This document shows, piece by piece, positions 1 through 7,393 of a DNA stretch of 29,451 nt. The stretch covers positions 1-29,451 of the forward strand of contig URBH01000026.1 of the NCBI GenBank assembly GCA_900546075.1, read 5' to 3'. Numbering within the stretch: position 1 is the stretch's first letter; every line of letters begins with the position of its first letter. The notes beneath the pieces are model-generated. The model had not been told where the DNA came from and searched no databases. It saw only the letters and a program-made list of their open reading frames with translations. Source of the stretch: an uncultured Eubacteriales bacterium (GTDB lineage Bacteria > Bacillota > Clostridia > Oscillospirales > Oscillospiraceae). A program made the translations under genes and the position numbers.

Positions 1-104
1 ACTGCCGCTAAAAACGAAGTCAATACATTTCTTACCGCCGCCCAGGCGGTCTGCCATGAAATGGCAGAATAAAATGATGAAATCATTTTATTAAGAAATA
101 GTAT
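1..104 (+). repeat. Six-hairpin interspersed repeat, copy A (cut by window edge)
   Basis: This is the right-hand part of the repeat also found at 10938-11106, 12873-13042 and 26003-26170. It holds the conserved linker (around AGTCAATACATTTCTTACC), the ACCGCC/GGCGGT hairpin, a CTGCC/GGCAG hairpin and the AT-rich last hairpin, ending in AATAGTAT. The left part lies outside the window. Unlike the other copies, it does not end on a recognisable stop codon; it lies upstream of the small gene at 212. Confidence 0.85.
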
Positions 105-147
105 AAAAAGCTCCGGTTTTGTTTTCAATTTATTCCCAATTTACGTA

Positions 148-176
148 TTGCTTTTTTTGGCGATATTGGTTATACT
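148..176 (+). promoter_or_regulatory. Sigma-A-like promoter of the small membrane-protein gene
   Basis: TTGCTT (148-153) and TATACT (171-176) are separated by 17 bases, about 36 bases before the start codon at 212. This is a direct motif match, not an experimental site. Confidence 0.6.
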
Positions 177-211
177 TTGCTTGTATAAAAAATCTCCTGG
201 AGGTCATTGCC

Positions 212-532
212 ATGAAAACATTCAATGTAATTGCAAAAGTTCTGGCTGCTCTGGTTGCCGCCGCCGGCGTCGTCTACGTTGTCGCTACCTACGGTGAACA
301 GATCGTCGCCTGGGCGAAGAAGGTTCTCGCTTCCCTGCCCAAGTGCCCCTGCTGCAAGGAGGAGCCGAAGGCCGTCGAAGAGACCGCCGCTGAGGAAGCG
401 CCTGCCGAAGAGCCTGCCGAGGAAGTCCCCGCCGAGGCTCCCGCTGAGGAAGTCCCCACCGAAGAGCCTGCCGCTGAGGTCACCGTGAACGCCAACGAGC
501 CCGTTGCCGAAGAAGCTGACTTTGCTGAGTAA
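212..532 (+). CDS. Small membrane-anchored Glu/Ala/Pro-rich protein, unknown function
   Basis: A 106-residue protein. I chose the ATG at 212 because CTCCTGGAGGT lies 9-18 bases upstream and the upstream extension looks unlike protein. Residues about 5-28 form one hydrophobic Ala/Val-rich helix. A short basic stretch and a Cys cluster (CPCC, about residues 45-48) follow. The rest is an acidic low-complexity tail with repeated EEAPAEEP / EEVPAE units. The layout suggests a single-pass protein with a long extended acidic tail; which side of the membrane the tail faces cannot be told. It has its own promoter and terminator, so it is a single-gene unit. I do not recognise a named family. Confidence 0.8.
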   Translation: MKTFNVIAKVLAALVAAAGVVYVVATYGEQIVAWAKKVLASLPKCPCCKEEPKAVEETAAEEAPAEEPAEEVPAEAPAEEVPTEEPAAEVTVNANEPVAEEADFAE

Positions 533-546
533 TTTCGTTTTATAAG

Positions 547-585
547 CAAAAATCCCGGAAAGCTGTCGCTTTCCGGGATTTTTTC
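547..585. terminator. Bidirectional intrinsic terminator
   Basis: A perfect stem (AATCCCGGAAAGC / GCTTTCCGGGATT, loop TGTC) is flanked by A-rich sequence on the left and TTTTTT on the right. It can end the small gene on the plus strand and the glycosyltransferase transcript on the minus strand. Confidence 0.9.
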
Positions 586-597
586 TGTAATCATTCA

Positions 598-2469
598 CTA
601 TTTCAGCTCTACCAGAACATAGCTTCCTTCGCCGCGGATTGTGTGGTACATGTTGTCCTCCAGAACGGGCAAGTCCATTTTCCGCAAGTCCACATCCGGA
701 TTCCATACGACGTTTTGCAGATCATAGTAGCAGTAGAACCCGTACTGGGTCAGGTCGTCTCCCCCGCCGAAGGTGTCGGGAATGAGACGGTTCAGCATCT
801 GGTAGTTTTGCGGCATATTCCAAAGAACCGGCGCTTTGCCGATGGAGCCGGACAACTGCACCGTCACCGGTGCGTCCGACCGGAACGCCTCCACTTCCTG
901 CAAGTCCGAAATCACCAGTTGGGTGCGGAAATCCGTGTAGTTCTTCTGGACGCTCAGGGCATTCCCATAGGTGAAGGAGAACACAAAGAAAACCCAGCTG
1001 AGAACCACCGCCGGTATCTTAAGCGGAACGCGCGTCTTCCCTTCCGCCGCCGTCATGCCGAAAACGGTAAGCAGCACGCCGAAGCCGTACATTGCCCGGG
1101 GCGCGAAAACCGTGGATGCCAGCGCGGGATACAGTCCAAAGCACATCATCCCCATCAGAATCAGCGCCACGGCGGTCATGGCGATGGCGGGAAGCGTTCT
1201 CCGCCGGGAATCCAGAACCGTGCGAACGCAGAAGGCTGCCGCTGCAAGCGTCGCCGCAATCCGCCAGAAGGGCTTGAAATCCGACAAAATCAGCGAATAA
1301 TAGCTTCTCAGATTCCTCATGAAGTGGGGAATCAGCTCCCCCGCCGAGGGCAGGGTGTTGCCAACATAGTTGGTGTCGGCAGGAATCATGATCACCAGCT
1401 TGAAGAAGAGCAGCCCCAGCACGTACCCCGCCGCGGATTTCAGGCAAAACAGCCCGACCTCCCGGATAGACTTCCCGCGATTCCACATCCGCAGCGCCAG
1501 CGCGACCACCAGCATGGGGAAAATCCCCGCCGCCGCCTGATAGCTGGTGCACACCGCCAGAATCCCCAGGCCGGATGCAAGCACATACGCCGCGGTGTTC
1601 CGGTTCCGGTACAGCAGCGGCACCACCGCCGCAAGCACGGAAAGCGCCATGTACGGCGCGTCAAACCGGAAGCTGACACAGCCGAGAAAATAGGGATTCA
1701 GCCCCAGAATCGACAGCACCGCCAGCTCCCAGCCGGAAAATGTCGTCCGTTCATAGACAATATACCCCATGAGTATCCCGGATACCGCCATAATGAGCAT
1801 GGCAAGAATCTGGGGCAGCGGCGCGGCATCCACCAGGTAATCTCCCCCATGCACCAGCGTTGCCAGTGCCGTCGAGAGATACCGGCTGAAATAGTCCCAC
1901 TGCTTATACCCCAGCGCCGCCCGGGGGGAATCGTCCATATAGTAGAAATTCGCCCGAAGAATGGCGCTGATGCCCACCACGGAAACGGCAAACAGAATCA
2001 GCAGCGCCTTTCCCATGGGAATGCCGGTTTCCCCGGAACGAAGAGTTTCCGCTTTCGTCCTGCGGTAGTCCTCCTGACCGGCGGAGATATAATAGGAAAT
2101 CACGCACCCCGCCGCCGGAGCCGCCGCGATGGCAAAGAACGCGGCGCAAATGGGGACGAACAGCCCGTTCTCCATGCCAAGCCACCCCGCCACGCGCTGC
2201 ATTTTCTGGGAATCAATCCAGATGTGGTAAAAATTCACCGCCAGCGCGCCGTTGAACGCGAGGCTCAGCGCCGCATGTGCAGGGTTGGAAAGCAGTGCCC
2301 GCACCTTCTGTTGGGAGACGGGGAGCCGCCACACCGCGACGCACAGCAGCACCGCCGCCACGCCGCACCACACAAAGCCCTGCACCCACGCCGGGACGGT
2401 CAGCAGCAGAAACGCGATGCCGGAGAGCATCAGCAGTCCCTTTTCCGGGAAAAATCGTTTTTCTTTCAT
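598..2469 (-). CDS. GtrII-type polytopic membrane glucosyltransferase-like protein
   Basis: A 623-residue protein with many hydrophobic segments. An early loop reads NFYYMDDSPRAALGYKQW and then FSRYLSTALATLVHGG. An acidic pair followed by an R..LGY..W block and a second FSR block is the pattern I associate with the glucosyltransferase GtrII family (Pfam Glucos_trans_II). Those enzymes move sugar from a polyprenyl-phosphate donor to a surface glycan outside the membrane. Specificity cannot be read here. The gene follows pepT after 41 bases and is probably co-transcribed, though no functional link is obvious. The start is supported by AAAGGA nine bases upstream. Assignment is by pattern, so family confidence is moderate. 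Confidence 0.8.
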   Translation of the reverse strand: MKEKRFFPEKGLLMLSGIAFLLLTVPAWVQGFVWCGVAAVLLCVAVWRLPVSQQKVRALLSNPAHAALSLAFNGALAVNFYHIWIDSQKMQRVAGWLGMENGLFVPICAAFFAIAAAPAAGCVISYYISAGQEDYRRTKAETLRSGETGIPMGKALLILFAVSVVGISAILRANFYYMDDSPRAALGYKQWDYFSRYLSTALATLVHGGDYLVDAAPLPQILAMLIMAVSGILMGYIVYERTTFSGWELAVLSILGLNPYFLGCVSFRFDAPYMALSVLAAVVPLLYRNRNTAAYVLASGLGILAVCTSYQAAAGIFPMLVVALALRMWNRGKSIREVGLFCLKSAAGYVLGLLFFKLVIMIPADTNYVGNTLPSAGELIPHFMRNLRSYYSLILSDFKPFWRIAATLAAAAFCVRTVLDSRRRTLPAIAMTAVALILMGMMCFGLYPALASTVFAPRAMYGFGVLLTVFGMTAAEGKTRVPLKIPAVVLSWVFFVFSFTYGNALSVQKNYTDFRTQLVISDLQEVEAFRSDAPVTVQLSGSIGKAPVLWNMPQNYQMLNRLIPDTFGGGDDLTQYGFYCYYDLQNVVWNPDVDLRKMDLPVLEDNMYHTIRGEGSYVLVELK

Positions 2470-2510
2470 GTTTTAGTCCTTTCCCCCAACCACTTGGGGG
2501 CTTTTGCAAA

Positions 2511-3713
2511 TCACGCCGTCAGAATCTCCACCAGCATCCGGACGCATTTTTCCATGTCCTCGGTGGGGATAAACTCAAAGCGTCCGTGGTAATTTTCGCC
2601 GCCGGTACACAGATTGGGACAGGGCAGCCCTTCGTAGGACAGCCGCGCGCCGTCGGTGCCGCCGCGAATGGGTACCTCCACCGGGTTCATCCCCGCCGCG
2701 GCCATGGCCTTTTTCGCCCGCTCCACCACGTACATGCACGGCTCAATGCACTTTTTCATATTGTAGTAGCTGTCCTTGACGGTCAGTTCCAGCGTTCCCG
2801 CGCCGTACTTGCGGTTGATAAAGTCCGCGGCGGCGGCCATGACCGCCTTCTTTTCCCCGAACTTTTCCATGTCGTGGTCGCGGATGATATAGTGCAGCTC
2901 CGAGCACTCCACCTCGCCCTTCATGCCCAGCAGATGGAAGAAGCCCTCATAGCCCTCCGTCAGTTCCGGGCGCTGTCCCACGGGGAGCAGGCTCTGAAAT
3001 TCCATGGCAATCAGCTGGGAATTTACCATCTTCCCCTTGGCAGAGCCGGGGTGGATGTTCAGGCCATGGACAATGACCTTCGCCCCGGCGGCGTTGAAAT
3101 TCTCATATTCGATCTCCCCCACGGGGCCGCCGTCGGCGGTGTAGGCAAAGTCCGCGCCGAAGCCCTTCACGTCGAACCGATCCGCGCCCCGGCCGATCTC
3201 CTCGTCGGGGGTAAAGCCGATCTTCAATGTGGCGTGCCTGCCGCCCATGGTGAGCAGCTGCTGCGCCGCCGTCATGATCTCCGCTACGCCCGCCTTATCG
3301 TCCGCGCCCAGAAGCGTCGTGCCGTCGGTGACGATCAGGTGCTTGCCCACGTGGTTTTTGAGGGACGGGTAGTCCGCCTCCCGCAGGAAAATGCCCTTTT
3401 CCTCGTTCAGGCAGACATCCCCGCCGTCATAGGCCACGACCTTGGCCTTGACGTTCGCGCCGGAAGCGTCCGGCGCGGTGTCCATGTGGGCGATCAGGCC
3501 GATGGTGGGGAGCTTTGGGTCGCCGGGGACGGTGCCGTAAACATAGCCGTTTTCGTCCATCCTGGCGTCCTGAATGCCCATGCCGTGCATTTCCTCCACC
3601 AGCGCGGCGGCCAGCGCCTTCTGCTTCTCCGTGGAGGGGCAGGTGTCGGATGCTTCGTCCGACTGGGTGTCAAAGGTCACATAGCGCAAAAAGCGCTCCA
3701 CAACAGATTCCAT
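2511..3713 (-). CDS. pepT: Peptidase T (aminotripeptidase)
   Basis: A 400-residue M20B metallopeptidase of the usual length. It removes the N-terminal residue from tripeptides in the cytoplasm. Visible metal and catalytic motifs are HMDTAPD (about residues 76-82), GADDKAG, DEEIGRG and the VGEIEYENFNAA block, with GGTDGA near the C-terminus. The start ATG has AAGGAGAA upstream. It lies downstream of ackA on the same strand, beyond a strong hairpin terminator, so it depends either on readthrough or on a promoter in the short gap at 3714-3750. The glycosyltransferase gene follows. Confidence 0.96.
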   Translation of the reverse strand: MESVVERFLRYVTFDTQSDEASDTCPSTEKQKALAAALVEEMHGMGIQDARMDENGYVYGTVPGDPKLPTIGLIAHMDTAPDASGANVKAKVVAYDGGDVCLNEEKGIFLREADYPSLKNHVGKHLIVTDGTTLLGADDKAGVAEIMTAAQQLLTMGGRHATLKIGFTPDEEIGRGADRFDVKGFGADFAYTADGGPVGEIEYENFNAAGAKVIVHGLNIHPGSAKGKMVNSQLIAMEFQSLLPVGQRPELTEGYEGFFHLLGMKGEVECSELHYIIRDHDMEKFGEKKAVMAAAADFINRKYGAGTLELTVKDSYYNMKKCIEPCMYVVERAKKAMAAAGMNPVEVPIRGGTDGARLSYEGLPCPNLCTGGENYHGRFEFIPTEDMEKCVRMLVEILTA

Positions 3714-3750
3714 AGGGTTCTCCTTCCAATCAAGGTAAAAATAGTATGCC

Positions 3751-3788
3751 CAAAAGAAAAGAGCCGCCGCCTACAGTGGCGGCGGCTC
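3751..3788 (-). terminator. Intrinsic terminator after ackA
   Basis: GAGCCGCCGCC (3761-3771) pairs perfectly with GGCGGCGGCTC (3778-3788). On the minus strand the stem is followed by a TTTTCTTTT run. Confidence 0.9.
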
Positions 3789-3804
3789 CTGTCTTCTGAA
3801 AATC

Positions 3805-4995
3805 TTACTTGGCAGCGTTGACCAGCGCGGCGGTGTCCTGTGCGATCATCAGCTCTTCGTTGGTGGGGATGACCCAAACGGTGACCTTGGAGTCATCGGC
3901 GGAGATGATGGCTTCCTTGCCCCGGGTGTTGTTCTTCTCGGGATCGATCTTGACGCCCAGGAATTCCAGACCCTCGCAGATGCGCGCACGCATGGAAGCG
4001 GAGTTCTCGCCCACGCCGGCGGTAAACACCAAGCAGTCCAGTCCGCCCAGAGCGGCGGCGTAGGAGCCGATGTACTTACGGACTTCGTAGGCAAACTTGT
4101 CCAGCGCCAGAGCGCAGTTCTCGTTGCCTTCCTCAGCGCCGTTCTCGATATCGCGGAAGTCGGAGGACACGCCGGACAGCGCCAGCACGCCGGACTTCTT
4201 GTTCAGCATGTTCAGGCACTCGTCGGCGCTCATGCCGTACTTGTTCATAACGAACTGCACGACGGCGGGGTCGATGTCGCCGGAACGGGTACCCATGGGA
4301 ACACCGGCCAATGGGGTCAGACCCATGGAGGTATCCTGGCACTTGCCGTCCTTCACGGCGGACAGAGAGGAGCCGTTGCCCAAATGGCAGTTCACCAGCT
4401 TGATGTCCTTGCGGCCCATCAGCTCGATGGCACGCTTGGTGACATACTTGTGGGAGGTGCCGTGGAAGCCGTAGCGGCGGATGGAGTCATTCTCGTAATA
4501 CTCGGTGGGAATGGCGTAGCGGTAAGCCTTGGGGGGCATGGTCATATGGAAGGCGGTGTCGAACACGGCGACCTGGGGGGTCTTGGGCATAACCGCCTGG
4601 CAGGCGCGGATGCCCATCAGGTTGGCAGGGTTGTGCAGGGGGCCGAGAGGAATGCACTTCTCAATGGCGGCGATGACCTCGTCGTTGATGATGCAGGAGT
4701 CGAAGAACTCCATGCCGCCGTGCAGGACACGGTGGCCGACGGCATCAATCTCGTCGGTGGACTTGATCACGCCGTCCACGGGGTCAACCAGAATGGCCAG
4801 GACTGCCGCAATGGCCTCGGAATGGGTGGGCATGGGGATATCCTTCACGATCTTCTTGCCGTTGGCGTTGTGGGTCAGACGGCCGTCGATGTAGATACGC
4901 TCACACAGACCCTTGGCAGACACGGCGCCGGTCTCGGGATCCATCAGCTGATACTTCAGGCTGGAGGAGCCGGCATTGATAATCAGTACATTCAT
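3805..4995 (-). CDS. ackA: Acetate kinase
   Basis: A 396-residue ASKHA-fold kinase of normal length. It converts acetyl phosphate and ADP to acetate and ATP, the energy-yielding end of acetogenic fermentation. Diagnostic motifs are NAGSSSLKYQLMD at the N-terminus, GHRVLHGG, VFDTAFHMTMP, GFHGTSHKYV and HLGNGSS. I set the start at 4995 rather than further upstream because NAGSS must lie at residues 6-10 and AGGAGG sits at 5005-5010. No phosphotransacetylase gene is next to it. It is divergent from tmcAL, whose product also uses acetate. Confidence 0.97.
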   Translation of the reverse strand: MNVLIINAGSSSLKYQLMDPETGAVSAKGLCERIYIDGRLTHNANGKKIVKDIPMPTHSEAIAAVLAILVDPVDGVIKSTDEIDAVGHRVLHGGMEFFDSCIINDEVIAAIEKCIPLGPLHNPANLMGIRACQAVMPKTPQVAVFDTAFHMTMPPKAYRYAIPTEYYENDSIRRYGFHGTSHKYVTKRAIELMGRKDIKLVNCHLGNGSSLSAVKDGKCQDTSMGLTPLAGVPMGTRSGDIDPAVVQFVMNKYGMSADECLNMLNKKSGVLALSGVSSDFRDIENGAEEGNENCALALDKFAYEVRKYIGSYAAALGGLDCLVFTAGVGENSASMRARICEGLEFLGVKIDPEKNNTRGKEAIISADDSKVTVWVIPTNEELMIAQDTAALVNAAK

Positions 4996-5064
4996 TGGGG
5001 AAAGCCTCCTAAATAAATATTTTCTTTTTGGTTGGTTTGTGATATGATAGCCATAACTGAACAC

Positions 5065-5093
5065 ATTATAGAGCATTTGCGTCAATTTCTCAA
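5065..5093 (-). promoter_or_regulatory. Sigma-A promoter of ackA
   Basis: On the minus strand, TTGAGA (5088-5093) and TATAAT (5065-5070) are separated by 17 bases, giving a leader of about 60 bases before the ATG. Confidence 0.8.
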
Positions 5094-5132
5094 GCCCTCA
5101 AGGGAATTTTTTCAAAAAAAGGAGGGATATTT

Positions 5133-6284
5133 TTGAAAACCGTTGGTATCGTTGCCGAATATAACCCCTTTCACGCAGGCCACCGCAAGCAGTTTGACCG
5201 CATCAGGGCGGAATTTGGAAGGGAAACCGCCATCGTATGCGCCATGAGCGGGAATTTCGTCCAGCGGGGCGCCCCCGCTGTCCTGGACAAAACCCTCCGG
5301 GCAAAGGCCGCCGTTGCCTGCGGCGCCGACCTGGTTGTGGAGCTGCCAACCACCGTGAGCCTGTCCTCCGCCGAGGGCTTCGCCGCGGGAGGCGTGGGCA
5401 TTCTGTCAAAGCTGTGCGACACTCTTTGCTTCGGCGCGGAGACCGGCGAAACCGCGTCTCTGATGGAGACTGCCTGGGCGCTGCTTTCGGAGGACTTCTC
5501 TCCCCTCCTTCGCCGGGAACTGGACAGCGGCAAGTCCTTCCCCGCCGCCCGCGCCGAGGCTCTCGCGCAGATGGGGCTGTCCGGGGAAATCCTGCGCCGC
5601 CCCAACGACATTCTGGCCGTGGAATACTGCAAGGCCATTCTCGCCCAACGCTCCCCCATGATTCCCTTCCCCATCCGGCGGGACGGGGACTACCACGACC
5701 AGGCGCCCCACCGGGAAAATCCCTCCGCCACGGCGGTACGACGTCTCATGCTGGAGGGTGGGGCGTGGGATTCCTTCGTCCCGGAGTCTGCCCGGGCGAT
5801 TTTTGAAAATGCGCCCCTGCACAGCCTTGCCGCCGGGGAACGGGCGGTTCTCGCCCGGCTACGCACCATGACCGACGGGGAGTTTGAAGCCCTGCCCTAC
5901 AGTGGGGAGGGTCTGTGGCGCAAATTCATGCACGCCAGCCGCCGGGAAGCCACATTGGAGGACATCCTCACCGCCGTCAAGTCCAAGCGCTACACCCGCA
6001 CCCGCCTTGACCGTATGATGATGTGTGCCTACCTTGGCATTACGGCGGAAATACTCGCCGCCCCCGTCCCCTATATCCGGGTGCTGGCCTTTAACGAAAA
6101 AGGCCGCGCCGTTCTCAGCGCGGTCAAAAAAAGCGGCGTTTTCCGAAACGCCGGAGAAACTGTCCCCCACCCCTATCAGTCGCTGGAACAGCGCTGGGGC
6201 GACCTGTACGGTCTGTTCGCTCAGGAGCAGCCGGAAGCCCCCGGCGGGGAGCAGCGCCGCAGAATCGTGCTTGTGACGGACTGA
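5133..6284 (+). CDS. tmcAL: tRNA(Met) cytidine acetate ligase (TmcAL, YlbM family)
   Basis: A 383-residue protein starting at a TTG codon with GGAGGG six bases upstream. The N-terminal nucleotidyltransferase motif AEYNPFHAGHRKQ has the HxGH signature. It is followed by CAMSGNFVQRGAPA and LVVELPTTVSLSSAEGFA, which identify the YlbM/TmcAL family. The known reaction uses ATP and acetate to acetylate the wobble cytidine of elongator tRNA-Met through acetyl-AMP. The protein is a little shorter than the Bacillus enzyme. The divergent neighbour is acetate kinase, so producer and user of acetate lie side by side. No convincing plus-strand promoter was found in the short intergenic region. Confidence 0.93.
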   Translation: MKTVGIVAEYNPFHAGHRKQFDRIRAEFGRETAIVCAMSGNFVQRGAPAVLDKTLRAKAAVACGADLVVELPTTVSLSSAEGFAAGGVGILSKLCDTLCFGAETGETASLMETAWALLSEDFSPLLRRELDSGKSFPAARAEALAQMGLSGEILRRPNDILAVEYCKAILAQRSPMIPFPIRRDGDYHDQAPHRENPSATAVRRLMLEGGAWDSFVPESARAIFENAPLHSLAAGERAVLARLRTMTDGEFEALPYSGEGLWRKFMHASRREATLEDILTAVKSKRYTRTRLDRMMMCAYLGITAEILAAPVPYIRVLAFNEKGRAVLSAVKKSGVFRNAGETVPHPYQSLEQRWGDLYGLFAQEQPEAPGGEQRRRIVLVTD

Positions 6285-6305
6285 CGCGCCCTGCCAGGGG
6301 CCGTG

Positions 6306-6334
6306 TTGACATTTTTCATTCTTCATGATATTAT
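6306..6334 (+). promoter_or_regulatory. Sigma-A promoter of the YitT-family gene
   Basis: TTGACA (6306-6311) and TATTAT (6329-6334) have a 17-base spacer, close to consensus. Confidence 0.8.
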
Positions 6335-6373
6335 ATCCATATAATAACAAAAAAGGAGATAAAAGCCGAAAAA

Positions 6374-7000
6374 ATGTCGTTAAAATTCCCGAAATTAAAA
6401 GCAGCCAACTGTATCGTCGCTTTCCTCAGCTCTGCGCTGCAAGCCTTCGGTATGTACAATATCCACGCCCTGTCCGGGGTGACCGAGGGCGGCGTGCTGG
6501 GCGCCACGCTGCTGTTTGACCACTGGTTCGGGCTTTCCCCCGCCGTCAGCAGCTTCGTGCTGAACATCGCCTGCTATGCGCTGGGGTGGAAAACCCTGGG
6601 CAAGTCCTTCATCGCCTATTCCGCCATCGCCGCCTGCGGCTATTCCGCCAGCTACGCCGTCTGCGAGCTGTTCCCGCCCCTGTGGCCGGAAATCGCAAGC
6701 CTTCCCCTTCTGGCTTCCGTGGCGGGTGCGCTGTTCATCGGCGTCGGCGCGGGGCTTTGCGTCCGGGCGGGCGGCGCCACCACCGGTGACGACGCCCTGG
6801 CCATGAGCCTTTCCCATCTGACAAAAATCCCCATTCAGTGGATTTATCTGACCAGCGACCTGATCGTGCTGGGGCTTTCCCTGACCTACATTCCCGTGCG
6901 GCGCATCGGCTATTCCCTGCTGACGGTTATTCTGTCGGGGCAGCTGATCGGTCTGATGCAGCGGATCAGACTCCGCCCGGAGCCTAAAAGGGCAGCATAA
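6374..7000 (+). CDS. YitT/DUF161-family integral membrane protein
   Basis: A 208-residue protein with about five to six hydrophobic helices. Sequences such as GMYNIHALSGVTEGGVLG near the N-terminus and VGAGLCVRAGGATTGGDD-like text in the centre (actual GGATTGDDALAMSLS) are typical of the YitT/DUF161 family. It lacks the cytoplasmic DUF2179 tail of longer members. Function in the family is unclear; some are thought to be transporters. The ribosome-binding site (GGAG) is about 16 bases from the ATG, which is long. The stop codon abuts the stop codon of the convergent mini-FakA gene with no spacer, so the two mRNAs would overlap at their ends. Confidence 0.88.
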   Translation: MSLKFPKLKAANCIVAFLSSALQAFGMYNIHALSGVTEGGVLGATLLFDHWFGLSPAVSSFVLNIACYALGWKTLGKSFIAYSAIAACGYSASYAVCELFPPLWPEIASLPLLASVAGALFIGVGAGLCVRAGGATTGDDALAMSLSHLTKIPIQWIYLTSDLIVLGLSLTYIPVRRIGYSLLTVILSGQLIGLMQRIRLRPEPKRAA

Positions 7001-7252
7001 TCATCCCTTCAGTCCCCTGGACTGTCTGTCCATGTCCTCTACCACGATGTCGTAAATCTCTCCCAGAGACGCGCAGTATTCCAGCACCTTCCAGGGTTCG
7101 TTCGTGTGGAAATGGATTTTGATCAAATCCTCATCGCCCACTGCCAGCAGACAGTCGCCCTTAAAATGCTCCACAAAGTAGTCGTTGATGGCGTCTTCAT
7201 CCAGATCATGCCCCTCAATGAGCAGCTGGGTGTCATAGCGAAATTCGGTCAT
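7001..7252 (-). CDS. Stand-alone domain resembling the middle domain of fatty-acid kinase FakA
   Basis: An 83-residue protein. The order FRYDTQLLIEG, GDCLLAVGDEDLIKIHFHTN and VLEYCASLGEIYDIVVEDM follows the middle (zinc-containing) domain of FakA/YloV-type proteins, whose usual text is close to YCTEF...GDSLVVVGD...KVHVHTNDPG...GEL..I.I.NM. The two His of HFHTN are kept, but the Cys of YCTEF is Asp here. No kinase (DhaL) or C-terminal domain is present, so it cannot be a kinase alone. It may bind a ligand or a FakA partner, but this is inference. GGAGA lies nine bases before the ATG. Confidence 0.75.
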   Translation of the reverse strand: MTEFRYDTQLLIEGHDLDEDAINDYFVEHFKGDCLLAVGDEDLIKIHFHTNEPWKVLEYCASLGEIYDIVVEDMDRQSRGLKG

Positions 7253-7287
7253 AATTATGTCTCCTTTGCTTTCCTAAATGTAAGCAA

Positions 7288-7296
7288 ATTATAGCA
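7288..7296 (-). promoter_or_regulatory. Extended -10 promoter of the mini-FakA gene
   Basis: On the minus strand, TGCTATAAT gives an extended -10 element; the -35 is poor. The leader forms a small hairpin (TTTGCTT / AAGCAAA) just before the ribosome-binding site. Confidence 0.55.
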
Positions 7297-7350
7297 CATC
7301 TCCCCCGTGATGGGAAGGGGCTTTTTACACCGCGTCAAACCCCCTCCATG

Positions 7351-7387
7351 AAAAAACGAGACTGCCCTTTTGAGCAGTCTCGTTTTG
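7351..7387 (-). terminator. Intrinsic terminator of nrdD
   Basis: ACGAGACTGC (7356-7365) pairs with GCAGTCTCGT (7374-7383). On the minus strand six T residues follow the stem. The plus strand also has TTTT. Confidence 0.9.
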
Positions 7388-7393
7388 GTTTTC

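Noticed and set aside
643..3821. Long open frames on the plus strand opposite the glycosyltransferase and pepT
   Set aside because: They are Arg/His/Pro-rich mirror frames of GC-rich minus-strand genes that carry clear family motifs and ribosome-binding sites.
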